Part shown: positions 29,201-41,000 of the stretch, piece by piece | Position numbering within the stretch: the first letter of the stretch is position 1 | Layout of the letters: each line of letters opens with the position of its first letter | Assembly: GCA_033675545.1 (NCBI GenBank) | Contig: JAWDGP010005685.1 | Location: 137,501-201,500 of the forward strand | DNA length: 64,000 nucleotides | Direction: 5' to 3' | DNA from: Elysia crispata | Taxonomy: Eukaryota > Mollusca > Gastropoda > Plakobranchidae | The notes under the pieces: generated by a model | The model's database searches: none | Told to the model about the DNA's origin: nothing | What the model saw: only the letters and a program-made list of their open reading frames with translations | Program-made: the position numbers and the translations under genes

Positions 29201-31805
29201 TCAACCCTATTTCAGTGGATTTCTCTTTCCAGTATCTGCACAGACTCCAATCGAATTCATTGAACATATTGCATTGCAACCAAAATGGTCTCAGCCATTT
29301 GCTAAATAAAGAAAAATCCAAGGAGCTATGGCTTGAGTCTCTAATAGCATATATACATGATACATCTTAAAGAAACAAATTAACCTATGACCGAGGTCTT
29401 GTAAGAGCAGAACAATGTTTTTGTATTAAAGTCATATTTGTCAAAGTTTTGAAGAATGAAACATTAGTTTTTCGTGTTTTTTTCTTAGATGCCTTGATCA
29501 GACAATGTCTGCAGTCTGAGCAAGGGACATGAGTTTTCCTGCAGAAACTCATACTGAGAGCATGTTTGTCTTTAGAGCTGTCCATGTAGCCTGTCTTAAC
29601 AAAATTATGACATGTCGTGGAGTCATGGAAAATAGCTTTGCTTTATAACTACCCACCTGCAACAGGTTGGTTCTCTTCTCTCTCTTTAGCCATTTCAGAT
29701 CTCTTTTTCTTTCTTTTCATTTTCTTCAAATATGCTTTCCATTTCTTGTGACTGAGGAAGAAGAAAAAAACTATCTGAGTTTTTTTCAACTGTGAGATTT
29801 AATAATGAAGTGACTACCTGCGCTTCTTTGAATAGAGTTTATAGGATCAACTCCCTCTCTTTCAGGTAAAATCTTGTATCAGTAATATCACAATGAAAAT
29901 TGCTCTACTGAAGTAAAACAATTCAATATTCATATTGTATAGGCTCTTTTCAGATAGGATTGTCAATTTGGAGTAGATATACTTTTCTGCCTTAATTTAG
30001 AGAGAAAAAAATGTTTTCCTGAGTAAGCACAGGCTATCCTTCATCGTTATGTCACAGTTGAAATTTGGAGGTACCTTTTACAATATATATTTCTGAAATC
30101 TAAATGTGAATATATACTTATAAGTACTGCACAGAATTTGTGGGCTGTCTGTATTTATTCACAGCACTTAAAATCTAGGCTTCAATTCAACCTTTACAAG
30201 ACAAAAAATTAAACTGTAATATTATTTAGTTACTGATATCATGTTTGTAGAAGATGTTTTAGAGCTAGCTATCATCAAATCGAAAAAAAACAAACAGTAG
30301 GATTAATATTCATTAACTCTTACATCCAACTCTTTGCTTAAAGTTAAATTTATTAGATACAAAACAAATTTGAACTGCATTTATATCATCATTCTGAGAA
30401 TGATTCTGAAGGTTTTTTATCTCCATTGTCTTTGAGTTTCTTTATACCAAGTAAATCCCAAGTCCCCGTTTTTATAAGACAAAAGCTTATTCAGTACTCT
30501 CAAGGATCTAACCAGTCTAATCAGACATTGAGTTTATTTCCCCTCCACATAGAATTGACGCTTAATGCTTCCAAACTGTAGGCATATTTGTATGACTAGA
30601 CCAATCCTTCCTTAAAAATTTTCTTTAATTGGCACTCAAATAAAGGTTTCACAGAATTGGGAATAACTGATTCATTTGTATTGACACTGAAAGATCATCT
30701 TCTCTTTCTGTCTCTTTGGGCAGTTTGGCATAAAGTTTCAGATCCTCTTTCAAGATTGAAGCACGCATGGACATCAAAATTATATTATCACTTGTATCAC
30801 AAAAAAAATCAAGCCATACCAAAGAGAAGACAATGTTAACTTTTTCAAAATGACAACAATGGGCCACACCTGCAAGGGTCTTATGACAATGTTTAACAAA
30901 ATCAACTAGCAGGTGGAATAATTTTAACCTGGGGTTCACAAGCAATGTAGTGTTTACATAGTTTTGAGTTTACCTAAGGAGACTTAGTATCTAAAGTCTA
31001 CATTAGAATTGGCCCAAATCTCTCCCACTTATATTATAATAAAATCAGTCAGTATTCAGAACAAAATTCTTACTGAGACCAGTAATGCGAAAAAAAAAAA
31101 AATATGAAGGGACTGTCTGTACATAAATATGAAAGTCATTTGAAATTTTAGAGACATGACTCTAAAGTTATGAAAATAAACAACTATAATTAAGATCCAT
31201 TATGAATTTCCTTTCTCTTTAGATGGATAAAAAAAAAGTTTCATTTGCACCCGAATTAGGATTGTAGATTTAAATAAAATTATAAAAACTTGTTAAAGGG
31301 CGTAGTATACATTTTTTTGTGCTAAAATGTTAAAATTAGACTACAAAATCATCCACTACATCTAGAACTAGATCTTAGATCTAGATCCAGAAGAATGTAG
31401 ATTTATGTGTTCATTTTTTAGTATGGAATAATGAAGACTTAAATTTTAGTCCTTGGTCCAGACTTGAGTAAGGTGCAACTTTTGCCACTCCCAACCAGAC
31501 AATGTCCAGATCAGATACCCTTTTCACACTTCAGTTTCCCTTTCATAGATATTGCTGCCTCCTACCAGTGGCAGTGCCATACCCATTAGCCTACTTTTAT
31601 TTAACCTTTTTCCTAGATGTACATGTAGATCTAGATGATCTAGGCCTAAATTTTAAGTGTTCTATAAATCACTTTCATAATTATATAGAATGATAAGCGA
31701 CAAAATATATCAGTTTTCAACTTACTTCATGTGGTCCGGTTTCTGCCCTATTTGTATTAGGCTTGAAGACAGCTGAGAATAGGTTGCAGAAGTATTGGAC
31801 GCCAT
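20224..31805 (-). CDS. ZRSR2: ZRSR2: U2AF35-like CCCH/RRM/RS minor-spliceosome protein, 10 coding exons
   Basis: Coding exons in transcript order are 31805-31726, 29751-29657, 27675-27506, 27135-27040, 26268-26230, 25501-25398, 24222-24116, 23684-23522, 22801-22692 and 21467-20224. All phases close and the product is 735 residues. In order it has a basic N-terminus (HKKWKAYLKKMKRKKKR) and a Glu/Arg/Lys-rich coiled-coil-like arm at about 60-160. CCCH finger 1 is C181-X8-C190-X5-C196-X3-H200. An RRM/UHM-type domain covers about 205-315 (LYQSFRDFY, then HLKGNVYVQY). CCCH finger 2 is C321-X7-C329-X5-C335-X3-H339, followed by NFLHVFRNP. A very long RS-rich tail ends in a basic/acidic segment. Order and sequence match human ZRSR2 (about 480 residues); the extra length is mostly the RS tail. 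The family recognises the 3' splice site and is required for U12-type introns. Intron 7 has a GC donor. The last finger-1 loop reads GEEC where human has GDRC. Confidence 0.96.
22504..22710 (-). repeat. Triplicated 5' splice-site region of ZRSR2 exon 9
   Basis: The exon 9 donor junction (minus strand AAGCAGCCATCTGTG|GTTAGT) at 22692 is copied in tandem into the intron. One full copy lies 94 bp further on, with the same CTGTG|GTTAGT. A third, diverged partial copy near 22500-22530 reads ATGAG|GTAAGA. Reading through the real donor meets an immediate in-frame stop (GGT TAG), so use of the distal sites would truncate the protein before zinc finger 2. Confidence 0.85.
24111..24116 (-). other. GC-AG intron donor, ZRSR2 intron 7
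   Basis: The exon ends GATGCAG and the intron begins GCAAGT, the standard context for a GC donor (AG|GCAAGT). Reading phase (phase 1, G+AT giving Asp) and the human-like continuation (DMSLEFEEGDLYQ) leave no GT alternative nearby. Confidence 0.88.
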
Positions 31806-33839
31806 GTTGATTACAATCGGACTTCTCTAACTTCCGATGCGTCGGCCTTGGAGATGGCAGAGTAGTCTACTAATTTCGCCTTTTTCCGTCAAATAAAAAA
31901 AAAAAAAAAAAACCAAACAAACACGTGTTTCCAAATTGGGAAAAAAAATAATAAGCAGCCACATCATAGTATTTGGCGAAGAAATTACTACGTATATGAG
32001 TATAAATTTAGATCTAAAGGAGGAGGCAAACCACTGGGTTAATTATAAGTAAGGATTATAAGAGCTAGAATTTTAGGTAGTGCTCAGCAATTCTAGTTCT
32101 TATAATTCTTACGTATAATGAGTATACCGTTCTGCTGAGAGGGGCGGATAAGATTTACCTCATGCACTTTACAAGATCTAAAAGGAAATAGGCAGACAAC
32201 ACATAATTACGGGACAAAACAAAAATAACAAAACTATTATCAATTCAATCGATAACTAATTGTTTAGTTATTTCTTTTTTGTCTCTTAATAATAAAGTTG
32301 TATGCCTATTTCCTTTTAGACCTACAGTATTATACTATTCATAGACACACATGCGTCCTTTTGGATCCTTTATAATTAATAAAGCTCCAAGTGTGGTATT
32401 TTTGTTTTCTATTTTGATTTACTCATGTTCTTTAATCAAACTGACATACACTGAATGTACCTCGAGTTGATGAGGTAATCGGTAGCCTATGTACTGTATT
32501 AGATTTCCGGCCGCGCAGTGGTCCTTGTGATTCCAATAATATACATTGTGCTTCATCGCAGGGCACCTACCTTTTTTGATCCACTGTGACACAGTCACAA
32601 TTGCAATTTCACCCAACTAGCTACATTGACACCATGATTTAGCCCGTCTAATCTATCCTCTATATACAATTATGACAAAACTGCTGGGCATCTATTTTGT
32701 ACAGTATATTGTGCTCCACAAATATGATCTATATGTCCCATAAATGTGCTTTCACCCACTAAAATTCACTGTGTTTCACAACTGTGCCCCTTTCTCCTTG
32801 AATAAAATTATGTTTCACCACTATATTTAAGTTGGATAACTCCCGCACTTTCATTGTTCTTTTGTATTTCAAAAGTGTTCACCACTGTGCTTCCATTACA
32901 TTGTATAAATTGTACCCTTCCCCGTTGTTCTTCTACACTTCTGTTGGACGCACAGCCGTGCTCCTTCTCAATATATGTATGAACAAACATACTTTGCACC
33001 ACAACAATGTGGTTTAAACCAATATGATACAGCATGTTCCATCACAGTACTTCTTAACAGTTTAACTCTATGATTCCAATTTCATCCTCTTGAATATTCT
33101 GTAAATCTAAGCTAATATTTTGAATTCCTTTTAAATACATTGACTGTCACACCACTGTTATGAATTGTGAAAAGATGTATTTTTCTGGTGTTTACTTTCC
33201 CACCACAATACTTACGTCGACTTGCATATACACTGCACTTCCATCCACCAAAATGTCTTGTCTTTGTGTATGGCCGCTCTTCTTAAAACCATAGTTGCAT
33301 ACCCTTGGCAACATAAACCGCACGACGGTGCTTCAATCAACTAGGATACACTGTACTGCTCTCCAAGAAAATGTACAGCCCTTTGTTACATGCATTTGTT
33401 TAAAAAAAATGATTTTATTGATTAGGAAACACCAGAGTTAAAGCATGTAGCCTGTGCCTCCGTTCTTTCGTCTAAATTGCCCCTTAAGTGCTACAGTACA
33501 CCTCTGAGTAGTCCGGTCATTACTTTTTAAAAGTTCGCTGATTGCAACTGCAAGCTTCGTTGGAACCATGTCACATGGCACCACAAGGGAAGTAACCAAA
33601 GTCAAATTATCACATAAATATCTCGATTAATTCTTTTTTTCAAGAACTAAATATGTTTCTGTACAGCCACTCTTTTACCCTTCCCATCCACTGCCCAGCC
33701 AAGTTACCACCGCTTTGATTCTTTGTTCCTTTATCATGTTGATGATGTTCTACCATCCATTGACTGCCACACCCTGCCCCCTTCCCCTTCTCTCTCCATT
33801 ATTACATTCTCCCCCGCATGGTGATACTTAGCTCTACCC
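31806..33839. other. Intergenic region upstream of ZRSR2
   Basis: Contains the presumed ZRSR2 promoter just above 31805, with no TATA box in a sensible position. A poly-A run lies at about 31894-31910. No gene or known repeat seen in the remainder. Confidence 0.5.
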
Positions 33840-34124
33840 TACCCTAGCATTGCATGGCATAATGTGGCTTAAAAAACTCCTACCCTAGCATTGCATGGCA
33901 TAATGTGGCTTAAAAAACTCCTACCCTAGCATTGCATGGCATAATGTGGCTTAAAAAACTCCTACCCTAGCATTGCATGGCATAATGTGGCTTAAAAAAC
34001 TCCTACCCTAGCATTGCATGGCATAATGTGGCTTAAAAAACTCCTACCCTAGCATTGCATGGCATAATGTGGCTTAAAAAACTCCTATCCTAGCATTGCA
34101 TGGCATAATGTGGCTTAAAAAACT
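33840..34124. repeat. 41-bp minisatellite, 7 copies
   Basis: Seven head-to-tail copies of a 41-bp unit (taccctagcattgcatggca...) lie from 33840 to 34124. They are nearly identical; the last reads tatcc instead of taccc. The array is intergenic between ZRSR2 and MED4, and its high identity points to recent expansion. Confidence 0.97.
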
Positions 34125-36395
34125 GAGTGCCTACAGTTATTCATGTAAACTACTACTAGAATCAATATATTCCTGTGAGCCGACAGCAGATCGTTTGATT
34201 GAATTCAATAATATTTCTAGGTTGAAAAAAATTCTTTCATAGTGCATTTGCCAACACATGGTACTCTAAATTGGAGGATACATCTCATATAAATTCGTTT
34301 GATGCAAGATTTTTTAAAAGGGTCTAAGAAAATAAAAAAAACGGGTTTTTTTCTCACCAAGGTGTCCTTTAAATCCGAGTCCGTTGGATTCAAAGTGAAC
34401 TTGTATTCTCTTCAATACATTATTACCCACTAATGTTCTTCATCCATTGAGGTACATTGTTCCCAAACACTGTGTTTCTATTCTGGTTCATTAAATTACA
34501 TGTACATTGTTTTTGACAAATAATTTCAAGACACTTCCTTCCATTAGCAATAGCATGCACTTTGCTTCCATGAGGATTACAATCTGTCCCACAATTGGGC
34601 TATTGTCCACTCTGATCATTGATCATTCTGCCCATGAAGGGTTTTGTAACCAAATGTATTAATCTAGATGCATTTTTGAAAATGTTCACCATTGCGGTTT
34701 TGTCAAAAAAAGATTTTGTACTAGTCAGGTCATTATACTGATACTTAGCCTCATTAACGGATACAAAACGCAAAAGCAAAACAGAAAATAATGCTTTTAA
34801 CCTTTTTCTCAGCTTTGTAAAAAGAAAAAAAAAAAAATTCATACTTTGTTATGGAAATTGTTTTTATCTTTTACCATCTAAGATCTAACAACTAAGATAG
34901 TCTGCAGCATTTCTCCCAGTATCCCCACCAGCATGCTTTCATCCACAGACATTTACATCTTCCCAAACATTATGTTCCACCATAATACTTGCAATAGTTT
35001 CATCTACTTTCATCTACTCTGCTCCACCTTTAAGCAGTAAAAGAATTATCTGAATTATTCCATAACAATAATTGTTGTCAATAGTGCTGCCATATTACCA
35101 TCTTATACCTCACCATGGTAATATAATTGCAGTACACCATTGTTGTCTGTGATTCCACCTTCACGAAAATTCCAAATCCTGTTCTATAAAAATTGAATAA
35201 AGAACAGCTGTTTTTGTGACGATAGTGGTATATTTGTATGGAATAACACACTAACTTCATATTACATACATATCTGTTAAAATCCTCATGCTCTCAGAAG
35301 AAAGAAAAATGTCGATGGGTAAAAATAGAAATATAAAAAGAAAAATACCAACTATCCTCTAGTCTATATGTGAATTTATATAGGGTTTAACTAGCAACAA
35401 TGTTGAATTCTTCATGTCAGAATTTTTCTCATATTTTGTGAAACTGAATGAGGTGTCTGGGGAATATTCAACAAACTGGGTACCTAAATTTGAAACTATA
35501 GTTTACAAAAATTATAAAAAACATGAGCTTTTTTGCAGCTAGATCATGTATGAAATGGGAAATAATTCTGAGTTCTTATTTAAAAATAAATGACCCTATG
35601 TTTTTCCCTCTTCACTCTCAGACTAAATAATCTGCTTTTTTTTTGCAGCTCCAAATTACACTGTATAGGGCAAGAATAAACATCCATGCTTTTTGTGTTG
35701 TATTGATATTTTAACTAAGACATAAATATACACGATAGCTAATCTAATAAAATTTCTTTTTAAATGTACAAAAAATACTTGCAGCACAAAATTTATTTAT
35801 TTATTTTTTTTAATTATTTTTGTATAATTTACTACCAAACATTCACAATGTACAAATTTAATTGACTCACAGATTACAATTTCAATTTTTAAAAGTTGAC
35901 AAACAAACATTTGTCTGAACAGAGACTTGTATGATACAAGACTGGTCTATCTACATCATTTTCAATTTTATCAATCTTAAAATAGACATCACAAAAGAAA
36001 AAAATGTACATTAATGATGAAATTACTTTTGAACTATCAAATCGAGTTCAAATTACAGAAGCATTTGCAATGACTGCATTACATAAACAAGTTTAATTTT
36101 TCTACACAGTTTTTTTTTTTAATGGAATGAGAAGAAATTTTGCATAATTCACACTTTCTTTGTTTTTCTTGAAGGAAAAAAAAAACAAAGCTAAACACAT
36201 AGTTCAGTTGAAAATAAAACAAAAGGATAAAATATAAGCTACAATATAGTGCAAATGCATAAAATGAACAGGGCAGATGTTGATTCTTATACTGTACTAA
36301 TTTAATACCAGTATTTGACAGATACAAGAATTTAATTAAAATATATGATGAATCACCTTTTCAACTTCTGATATGAATATTGAGAATTGCACAAT
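34125..36395. other. Intergenic, AT-rich
   Basis: No coding region or recognised repeat. Scattered poly-A and poly-T runs only. Confidence 0.5.
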
Positions 36396-36463
36396 AGTTA
36401 TTCTGCTTGCTGCCCTAATTGCCTACGGCAAAAAGGGCAGCAAGTAAGTAAGTTATTCTGCTT
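36396..36463 (+). mobile_element. Tiny 5'-truncated retroposed insertion with 13-bp target duplication
   Basis: A 42-bp insert (36409-36450) is flanked by perfect 13-bp direct repeats, agttattctgctt, at 36396-36408 and 36451-36463. The insert is a hairpin (gctgccc...gggcagc, with inner ttgcc/ggcaa) followed by a short TAAG-type repeat tail. A 3' hairpin plus a simple-repeat tail plus a target duplication is what a severely 5'-truncated non-LTR or SINE insertion leaves behind. Family unknown. Confidence 0.6.
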
Positions 36464-37370
36464 CTCAATATTGACATAAAGATATTCAAACACAATAAAG
36501 AAATAATAATGATAAGTTTTTTGTTCACAATCCCAAATTCTTAAAGCAAGTCACTCCTTAAGACTTGCGAAACTGTAGGCATTATTTACTAACAAATCCT
36601 CTTTTTTTTTTTTTTAAATTTTTATTATAATTAAAGATATTGTGAAAAGAAGCAGCTTATTGAGCCAATTTTAATAATAGTAAAAGTAAAAGCCTATCAG
36701 GAGTAACAAGGTCCACCATATTAAATGAAGGAAACTTTTTGAATCATTTTAAGAATTTGAATAGATATATGTTAATGGTATGTTTAATTTTCTATATTTC
36801 ATACTACACTTCTGGGAGCCAGACAAATTTTATTTGCTCCCAATCAGTTTCAAAGGACCGTCTTTGTTGAAAAAGAAACCCTTAGGTCAAACTGTGATTG
36901 ATACACCTTGCTACAACGTGACTGAAACAAGATTCTGTCCTCTCCAAACAGCTCTTTTCAGACAATGCAGAGCTGAAAGCCTGAATCCCCCCCCCACCCC
37001 CCCTTTTCAAACCCTTCTACAACTGTGATACGGTATTAATCCATTTGCAACTTTCCATGTAAACCTTAGTTAGAGCAAGCTCTCCATCAGACTGCCGCCA
37101 GTGCACCATCCTACCTCCTTGCTGCTTCAAGCACTGATTAATTATCAGGTTATGAATTGAGAAAAGCCCAACTAACTCCTGTCTCTTATTCGACTGGACC
37201 TCCAGTGACATTATTTTTTTTTTAATAAAAGGATTTTGAGCTTTTCATCTACATGACAATTCTAAAGTTAAAACCAGATAAGCCAGTCTTGATTACTAGC
37301 GAATTTCCCTAGAATCATTTACCCTGTTGAGTATGTTCTTATTCTAGACAAAACCAGAGTCCCCCTTTAG
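36464..37370. other. Intergenic or MED4 3' UTR, no gene
   Basis: AT-rich, with a C-rich run near 36987-37002. Part of it may be MED4 3' UTR beyond the minisatellite. A TTTATT near 36827 is a possible minus-strand polyadenylation signal. No gene recognised. Confidence 0.4.
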
Positions 37371-38020
37371 TGAGATCCAGATAAACAAGATTTCCTCAGA
37401 AGCATTAATCCCCATTTGGTCAGATCCAGATAAAACCAAATTTCATCAGAGGCATTCATCCCCATTTAGTCAGATCCAGATAAAACCAGGTTTCATCAGA
37501 AGGACTCATCACCATTTTGACAGATCCAGATAAAACCAAATTTTATCAGAGGCATTCATCCCCATTTAGTCAGATCCAGATAAAACCAGGTTTCATCAGA
37601 GGCATTCATCCCCATTTAGTCAGATCCAGATAAAACCAGGTTTCATCAGAAGGACTCATCACCATTTTGACAGATCCAGATAAAACCAAATTTTATCAGA
37701 GGCATTCATCCCCATTTAGTCAGATCCAGATAAAACCAGGTTTCATCAGAGGCATTCATCCCCATTTAGTCAGATCCAGATAAAACCAGGTTTCATCAGA
37801 AGCACTCATCACCATTTCGACAGATCCAGATAAAACCAGGTTTCATCAGAAGCACTCATCACCATTTCGACAGATCCAGATAAAACTAGGTTTCATCAGA
37901 AGCACTCATCACCATTTAGTCAGATCCAGGTAAAATCAGTTTTCGTCAGAAGCACTCATCACCATTTAGACAGATCCAGATAAAATTAGGTTTCATCAGA
38001 TGCACTCTTCTCCATTTATC
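37371..38020. repeat. 50-bp minisatellite, 13 copies, in the MED4 3' UTR
   Basis: Thirteen copies of a 50-bp unit (cagatccagataaaaccagg...) fill exactly 650 bp. Copies differ mainly by gg/ag and gtt/cga variants, and some variants alternate, which suggests unit-pair duplications. The array ends 7 bp from the MED4 stop codon. The stop-codon neighbourhood (gatcactcatcactgg) itself resembles part of the unit (aagcactcatcaccat), so the unit may derive from the end of the gene. Confidence 0.96.
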
Positions 38021-38027
38021 CTCGGGA

Positions 38028-41000
38028 TCACTCATCACTGGAGCTGCTACTGGAAGAGTCACTGGACATGAGCTCTACGTCATCCTCATCCTTGTTGCTA
38101 TGGTGACTTCCTTTGGTGAGGATGTCATGGTGGGACGAACCTAAGCTGCCGCCACCCAGGGACTCCTGGGAAGACTGCCAACTAAATGGTGGGTGCGCAC
38201 CCTGAGCGGAGGACGGATGATGTGCTGAGGACTGTGATTGTTGGTGGTGATGGTGTGAATGTGATGAAAGACCTATTTGAGGGTGATGGTGCTGCCCTGA
38301 TGGAGTTGTGGGATGTGGCTGGTGGTGGGGATGTGATGGCTGAGCTATTTGGTGGAATCCGCACAGGAATTAGAGATGGACAGTTGTTCGTAATGTATTG
38401 AAGGACAAGAGGCAGGGTGCGAAGAAAAAAAGAAGAAAAAAATGTTTAAGCTTTAAGAGGATATATGTTAATCAATGACAAGTACTGACTTGATCTTGGG
38501 GTAACTGAAGGCACCATGGTGTCTAACAAGCAGTTTTCAAAAAGTAAATATAAACTTAAAAAAAAAAGGGAGAGAAAATTTAGTTAAGACCAGAAAATAT
38601 TAAAATCAATTTCTCACATACAGCATGGGGCCTTCAACACATTTTTCTTGGTCTTTAAAATCACTAATATTATTATACTGATAGCCTCACTTTACTTATT
38701 CACGACACCGAATGACTGTTAGGACACCAAGACAGATCAGGCAACCACTATTCTCCATCCATTTCTATTTTCAGTCTTGTGAAGGGCTTTGTCCAATTTC
38801 AAACATGTACATTCCCTGATAATCTTTTCTTATATCTTTATCTATCTGACTCTTCTTCCTCCTCCTTTTATCCTGCTCTTTACTATAATAAAAGAGAAAT
38901 TTTGAATTTTCCATTACTTATACTAGTTATATTGTGAGCACATAATATTTTGATTCCACAAATAATAGATCTTCATAAAACCTAACAGATGTTTTTGGAA
39001 TATAAACTAGCTAGTTTATGAGTCACAATTCATAGAACTTACTTTTCTCACATCTGATAAGTCTGATCAAAATAGGCGAAGATCTCTTGATGAATCATCA
39101 AAATGACTGTGATGCATTTTTTTAAAAATATTATATAGTGCTCAAGAAGGGTTATATAGTCCAAATTTCAAATGATTTTTTTTGTAAGAACCATTTGAAA
39201 TTAAAGTTCTTAACACTTTATTTCTTTACAAAGAAATAAAATCATAAACAATTTGACCCTTTCATCCAATGTGTCAGAAGTTCTCTTTATATTATTATCA
39301 CTATCAGTTGCCTCAGTGAATTATTTCATAAGTACTGCAAACTTTACTCTGTACATGTGATAAATGGCCGAGTCATGATCTACCAAGAAAATAAATTCAG
39401 AATTTTCATTAAGGAATCAACGGAAATCCTGACTTGAAGTACAAAAACTGAATTGACCATATCTGCATATAAATATCCGCTCCTTTTATTCTGAGATCTG
39501 TACTCTTTACACATTTTACCACTTTTGACACTGAATACAAAATGCACTAATACAAATCATTGAACAACAAAACAGAGGAGATGAATTTGGAACACAGACA
39601 AGTCAAGGCATGGCATTAGGTTTGTTCAACTTGACGTTTAGTGAGAGCACAACTCATAAGATCAGAAAACGGCAAAAGGCATGGTGTGGCATAAGTTTGA
39701 GAAGAGAACTTCGAAAGCTTCTTTTGAAACTTGACTGGGGTGAATGAAAATCAATATCCCAAAAAATAAACTCTTTGAAAAACAAGCTTTGACCCAGGAA
39801 TAACCAGAACAGTACAGAGACAAAAGGAAGTTTTAGCCCTAAAATAAACGTCAGTAACTTGATATAAAAATATACCACACATGTGAGACACAAGCAACTT
39901 AAGACATATACTTCACCTTGGGTGTAGAGTCTTGACGCTCCACCTGGAGCAGATGATGATGATGATGACGATGTGTCTGGTACTGACCCCATGGAGAAAA
40001 AACTGTGTCTCATTTCAAGATCAGTAGGGTAAGGGCGCCGAGGATCACCTACAAATTAAAAAAAAAAATTAAAAGAAGCTGACATTGAGAGATGAAAATT
40101 CACTTAGGTTATAATAATTGTAAGCAAAAGAAATTTGATACATTTAAAAAGCATCCTGATACCCATGCAAATAAAATATAGATACTGATTCATTCGCTTT
40201 ATTTTTTTCTAGAGGCAAACTGGTGAGTGTATAACCAAATCAACCCCTTTTTTTCTTCAAAATAGGGTGCTCTACGAGTAATATTTTAGCTGCTGAAGAT
40301 CACGAGAGGTCATTTTATCTGCCCACTACACGATACGACACTTTTCTGTGCTTTGATATAGGTACCTCCTAATGAGAGTTTTATATAAGCAGATAAACAG
40401 TAAACTGGGTTTTGAAAAAAAAAGAACTGTGTCTTTAGGTTTAATGGTGAAAAATATTCAAAGTTAAAATGATCCCCAAAAAGGGTCCTGATGCTATGGT
40501 GGGTAGGAGTTTATTGGTGAAGGATTTGGCAGCTGCACTTGCATGCTCAGATTTTGCAGTTAAATTAAATTTTAACTCCCAGTGTGAGCATCTCACATAT
40601 GACTATGTGTCCTCTGGAGACTTTATTTATGAGCTCAAGAGCCAGCTGCTGTGTCCAACTAAAGTGTACAAAATCTCTCAAAGTGAATAAAATAACTCTT
40701 ATATAGAACTTACAAGTTTTGATTTACAACTATTTTCACTCGTTTTAAGGCAGAAAATCCATATTTTTGAAATCCCAAAGGACACCATCTGAAATTTCTG
40801 AATTGTCCTTGGTTCCGCCTGATTGCCTTAATGTTTATTATATAAACTCATTTGATATTAGATATTTGAAGAATCTTATCGACTTCAAACTAGTTGCTTG
40901 AGGTTATAATTTTTTAAGACTGTGGTTGACCAGGAAAATATATGTTAGCTACTGACCAGGTACCCAGGTAGGTGGAGCAGCCACTGCGTTGCTGGCACTG

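Noticed and set aside
29000-29330. Less AT-rich block in ZRSR2 intron 1, possible old transposon
   Set aside because: No inverted ends, no coding similarity and no second copy in the window.
38182-38401. Frames on both strands over the MED4 last exon
   Set aside because: Shadows of the His/Gln-rich coding frame, which is set by the exon 5 phase and the acidic tail.
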